Positions 61,112 to 64,000 of a DNA stretch of 64,000 nucleotides are shown piece after piece. This DNA is from Nocardia rhamnosiphila NBRC 108938 (lineage in GTDB: Bacteria > Actinomycetota > Actinomycetes > Mycobacteriales > Mycobacteriaceae). Where the stretch lies: assembly GCF_000720425.1 (NCBI RefSeq), contig NZ_JOAJ01000006.1, forward strand, positions 62,001 to 126,000, given 5' to 3'. The position numbers were made by a program, and so were the translations under genes. Each line of letters begins with the position of its first letter. The first letter of the stretch is position 1. Under the pieces are notes generated by a model. The model saw nothing but the letters and a program-made list of their open reading frames with translations, had not been told where the DNA came from and searched no databases.

Positions 61112-62018
61112 ACCCACCGAGGGTGAGTTCCGTTCCGGTTTCGTCTGTTTCGTCGGCCGGCCCAATACCGGTAAGTCGACGCTGACCAATGCGCTGGTGG
61201 GCGCGAAGATCGCGATCACGAGTTCGCGGCCACAGACCACCCGGCACACCATCCGCGGCATCGTGCACCGCGAACACACCCAGCTGATCCTGGTCGACAC
61301 TCCCGGGCTGCATCGCCCCCGGACCCTGCTCGGCCAGCGGCTCAACGATCTGGTGCGCGATACCTATTCCGAGGTCGACGTGATCGCGCTGTGCATCCCC
61401 GCGGACGAGAAGATCGGTCCGGGGGACCGCTGGATCGTGCAGCAGGTGCGGCAGATGGCGCCGAAGACCACGCTGCTCGGCGTGGTCACCAAGATCGACA
61501 AGGTGGGCAAGGACCAGATCGCGCGCCAGCTGATGGCGGTCTCCGAGCTGCTCGGGCCGGAAGCCGATGTGGTGCCGGTGTCGGCCACCAAAGGGGAACA
61601 GGTCGAGGTACTGGTCGATGTGATCGCCTCCCGGATGCCGCCGGGCCCGGCGTTCTATCCCGACGGTGAACTCACCGACGAACCCGAGGAAACCCTCATG
61701 GCCGAACTCATCAGGGAGGCGGCGCTGGAGGGGGTGCGCGACGAACTGCCGCATTCGCTGGCGGTGGTGATCGAGGAGACCCTGCCGCGCGAGGAGAACG
61801 AGGACATGCTCGACGTGCACGCCCTGCTGTACGTGGAGCGGCCGAGCCAGAAGGCGATCATCATCGGCAAGGGGGGCGCCCGGCTCAAAGAGGTCGGGAC
61901 CAACGCGCGCAAGCAGATCGAGCACATTCTGGGCAGTCGCATCTACCTGCATCTGCATGTGAAGGTCGCCAAGGACTGGCAGCGCGACCCCAAACAGCTC
62001 GGCAAACTGGGGTTCTGA
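61104..62018 (+). CDS. era: GTPase Era
   Basis: GTPase that binds the 3' end of 16S rRNA and assists 30S assembly. It has 304 aa. G1 GRPNTGKST (residues 18-26), G2 region TTRHTI, G3 DTPGLH, G4 TKIDK, and the C-terminal KH domain with IIIGKGGARLKEVGTNARKQIE. ATG at 61104 overlaps the preceding stop. A 16-base-loop hairpin follows as likely terminator. Confidence 0.96.
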   Translation: MPEPTEGEFRSGFVCFVGRPNTGKSTLTNALVGAKIAITSSRPQTTRHTIRGIVHREHTQLILVDTPGLHRPRTLLGQRLNDLVRDTYSEVDVIALCIPADEKIGPGDRWIVQQVRQMAPKTTLLGVVTKIDKVGKDQIARQLMAVSELLGPEADVVPVSATKGEQVEVLVDVIASRMPPGPAFYPDGELTDEPEETLMAELIREAALEGVRDELPHSLAVVIEETLPREENEDMLDVHALLYVERPSQKAIIIGKGGARLKEVGTNARKQIEHILGSRIYLHLHVKVAKDWQRDPKQLGKLGF

Positions 62019-62363
62019 GGTCGCTCGGCGTATCGGTCGGAGGCATGGTTCCGGGGCGGATGTGGTGGCACCGGAACCTCGCGTTTCGCGCGATACGAGA
62101 GACGGATTGTGGTGCGAACGAGGCGATTTCGCACCTGGCTGCGCGCCGGATACCGACCCGCTCACGACACTGAAAGTTAGCTGAGGTTCCGCTTCCTTTG
62201 AGTGGCGGAGGTTGGACTAGGCCGATATGCTTCGGCCCGTACCCGAATTGACCGGAGCGAAACCCTTTTTGATCCGACGATTCGGTAACGGGCACGATGT
62301 GGTGCCGCATGCGGGCTCGGCTTTGGGTCGGCAGGACCAAGCGCGAGCGGGGGGACCCGACTT
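62019..62363. other. Intergenic region era-conservon with terminator hairpin
   Basis: 345 bases. GGTTCCGG (62047-62054) and CCGGAACC (62071-62078) form a perfect 8-bp stem, probably ending the era operon. GGCCG (62220-62224) and CGGCC (62233-62237) form a second small hairpin. TTGACC at 62248 could be a -35 for cvnA. No gene seen. Confidence 0.6.
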
Positions 62364-63956
62364 ATGTACGAATCAGTGCCGGCGGCCTCGGCGTGGGCGG
62401 TGGGCCGGAGGCAATTACTGGCTCCGGTACTGGCCCTGGGAATCTCGGTCACCGTCGGTATCGGACTGCTGGCCGCCGCCATACTGTCGGTCGCGCCGGC
62501 GGACCGGACGGTCACCGCCGTATGGGTCTCGATCGCCGTGGTGGCGGCCTGTACCGCCGTCGCCACCGCGGTCTACTTCCGCGGCCTGATCACCGCCGAG
62601 CAGCGCCGCACCGCCGAAACGCTGGACCTGCTCGCCCGCAGTGAGCAGCGGGCCGCGATCGCCGAACAGGCGGTGGCGGCGGAGAAAGAGGTCAGCGCGA
62701 CCAGCGAACGCCGCCGGTTGGCGGCCATCGCGTCGCTGGCGAACGCCGCCGGCCGGATGCAGGCCATGACCACCAGCATGCTGGCGAATCTGCAGGAGCT
62801 GGAACACCGCTACGCCGATCAGGCGGTGCTCACCGATCTGCTCGAAATGGACCATGCCACCGCCCAGGCCGGACGACTCGCCGACAGTATCGCCATTCTC
62901 AGCGGTGCCCGCACCGGCCGGCGCTGGGCCAAACCGATCCTCATGGAACGGGTTCTGCGGGCCGCGATCGGGCGGGTCGGCGGATACCAGCGGGTGCGGC
63001 TGCGGGCGATCGTCGATATCGCCATCGCCGGGCACGCGGCCGAGGGCGTGATCCACGCACTGTCCGAACTCGTCGACAACGCCTGCCGGTTCTCCCCGCC
63101 CACCACCGAGGTGCACATCTACGCCGCCGAGATCCCGGCCGGCCTGGTGGTGACCATCGAGGACAGCGGCCTGGTGATGAGCGAATCGTCGCTACAGCGG
63201 GCGCAGCTCACCGTGTCCGGCGCCGAGGGGGACGCGGCGGAGGGGCTCTCCTCGCTCAACGGCACCCGGTTCGGTCTCGCGGTCGTGGGGCGGCTGGCGC
63301 GCAAACACGGTCTCACCGTCAGTTACCGGCCGTCCGCGATAGGCGGGACCGCGGCGGTCGTGATGATCCCGCGCGAACTCACCGCCCGGATCGAGCCGCC
63401 CGCCACCCCCGCCCTGCCGACCGGTCATTCGGCAGGCCATGCCGTCCTTCCGCCCGGCGTCGGAGACGCACCCGATTCCGGTCCGTTCGCCGTCGTACCG
63501 GAAACCGGCGCGCGGTACCGTGCCGCGCCCGCGGAAGCCGCCGCGGCCGACTCGGACCGTCCTCGGCACAACTCCTCGAGCCGGTCGGCGGCCCAGCATG
63601 TTTCGGGACGGCACAGCGTCCAGCAGCACAGTTTCGGCGAATTCCCCGCGGTGGCCGCGGCCGAGACCGAAGCGACCACCACCACGGTGCTGCCCAAGCG
63701 GCGGCGGGGCAGCACCCTGGCCGCCGCGCATCCGGGGGGTCTGCCCGATCCCGACTCCTCCGAGGGTGCCGCCGCGCACGATACGGCTCCGAAGAATCGG
63801 TCGTCGGCGTCGGCGCTGGGAGCCTTCCAGCGGGCGGTCACCGGCCGTGCCGGGGACGACGCCCAGCCGTTCGGCGGACCGATCCAGCCGCCCGGCAACG
63901 GCGCCGCGCGACCGTCCCGTCATTCCATGACAACCGACTGGGAGAACGATCGATGA
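62364..63956 (+). CDS. cvnA: Conservon histidine-kinase-like membrane protein (CvnA)
   Basis: A 530-aa sensor-like protein. Two transmembrane helices lie at about 18-45 and 53-73 with almost no extracellular loop, then a coiled coil rich in Ala/Glu/Arg (80-125). A DHp-like helix (MDHATAQAGRLADSIAILSG) and a HATPase domain follow, with N box ELVDNACRFSPP, G1 IEDSGLVMS and G2 GTRFGLAVVGRLARKHG. About 190 disordered Pro/Ala/Ser residues end it. Its stop overlaps a roadblock-type gene, the conservon order (CvnA, CvnB). No response regulator is adjacent. ATG at 62364 with GGGGGGA upstream. Confidence 0.88.
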   Translation: MYESVPAASAWAVGRRQLLAPVLALGISVTVGIGLLAAAILSVAPADRTVTAVWVSIAVVAACTAVATAVYFRGLITAEQRRTAETLDLLARSEQRAAIAEQAVAAEKEVSATSERRRLAAIASLANAAGRMQAMTTSMLANLQELEHRYADQAVLTDLLEMDHATAQAGRLADSIAILSGARTGRRWAKPILMERVLRAAIGRVGGYQRVRLRAIVDIAIAGHAAEGVIHALSELVDNACRFSPPTTEVHIYAAEIPAGLVVTIEDSGLVMSESSLQRAQLTVSGAEGDAAEGLSSLNGTRFGLAVVGRLARKHGLTVSYRPSAIGGTAAVVMIPRELTARIEPPATPALPTGHSAGHAVLPPGVGDAPDSGPFAVVPETGARYRAAPAEAAAADSDRPRHNSSSRSAAQHVSGRHSVQQHSFGEFPAVAAAETEATTTTVLPKRRRGSTLAAAHPGGLPDPDSSEGAAAHDTAPKNRSSASALGAFQRAVTGRAGDDAQPFGGPIQPPGNGAARPSRHSMTTDWENDR

Positions 63957-64000
63957 CGATGACATCGGATCCAGCGCAACTGGATTGGCTGTTGCAGCGG
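63953..64000 (+). CDS. cvnB: Roadblock/LC7 protein (CvnB), 5' end only
   Basis: Only 16 codons are visible (MTMTSDPAQLDWLLQR) before the window ends. The LDWLLQR opening is typical of conservon roadblock/LC7 proteins, which act as regulators of the CvnD small GTPase. ATG at 63953 overlaps the cvnA stop (ATGA); a second ATG two codons later is possible. Confidence 0.75.
   Translation, partial: MTMTSDPAQLDWLLQR

Overview
The window is high-GC actinobacterial DNA. Gene content and order point to the genus Nocardia or a close mycolic-acid relative. Evidence includes the glucosyl-3-phosphoglycerate phosphatase/octanoyltransferase pair of methylglucose lipopolysaccharide synthesis, an IniB/IniA-like pair, ferredoxin-fused FprB, a conservon, many leaderless RTG starts preceded by a TANNNT -10 box, and gene order that, from memory, closely follows M. 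tuberculosis Rv2427c to Rv2364c. No rRNA, tRNA, insertion sequence, phage or CRISPR array was seen. Comparisons with M. tuberculosis are recollection, not a search.

Layout. 1-8.9 kb is accessory: the end of a LigD-type polymerase gene, two mirrored short-chain-dehydrogenase/XRE-regulator modules, a DoxX protein with an operator-rich promoter, a repeat-bearing membrane protein, RtcB RNA ligase and ribokinase. 9-25.4 kb is core: proA, a MoxR ATPase/VWA pair, nadD-rsfS-gpgP-(58-aa ORF)-octT-degV, comEA-(117-aa ORF)-comEC, holA, rpsT, an aquaporin, a PemK-like protein and lepA. 25.5-29.9 kb holds an IniB-like low-complexity protein and an IniA-type dynamin-like GTPase whose P-loop lysine is replaced by methionine. 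It is followed by GH15 trehalase and a methyltransferase.

32.7-36.7 kb is the sulfate uptake operon (two tiny membrane proteins, subI, cysT, cysW, cysA). 37.1-39.8 kb is an AurF-like diiron oxygenase with ferredoxin/ferredoxin reductase FprB. 39.8-46.4 kb is accessory: an RyR-domain protein, an NmrA-like protein fused over a truncated HxlR regulator remnant, a double Lrp/AsnC regulator, a membrane-anchored Hsp70-like protein and a HAD phosphatase. 46.5-52.2 kb (minus strand) is the assimilatory sulfate reduction operon, led by a 30-codon Cys-rich leader ORF whose Cys-Cys codons can pair with the sirA Shine-Dalgarno sequence.

52.4-64 kb is core again: a SnoaL-like protein, hemW, hrcA-dnaJ-rsmE, the phoH-ybeY-corC-CDA-like-era group, and a conservon (cvnA, start of cvnB) running off the edge.

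How the parts fit. The two sulfur loci form one route from outside sulfate to sulfide: transporter, CysDN sulfurylase, iron-sulfur APS reductase, ferredoxin-type sulfite reductase, and a CbiX/SirB-like chelatase for siroheme. A methyltransferase gene and the SnoaL-like gene, 20 kb apart, share an almost identical promoter with a 19-bp spacer, the arrangement of MerR-family activated promoters. The most interesting items are the cysteine attenuator, this twin promoter, the P-loop-defective IniA, and several tiny translationally coupled ORFs.
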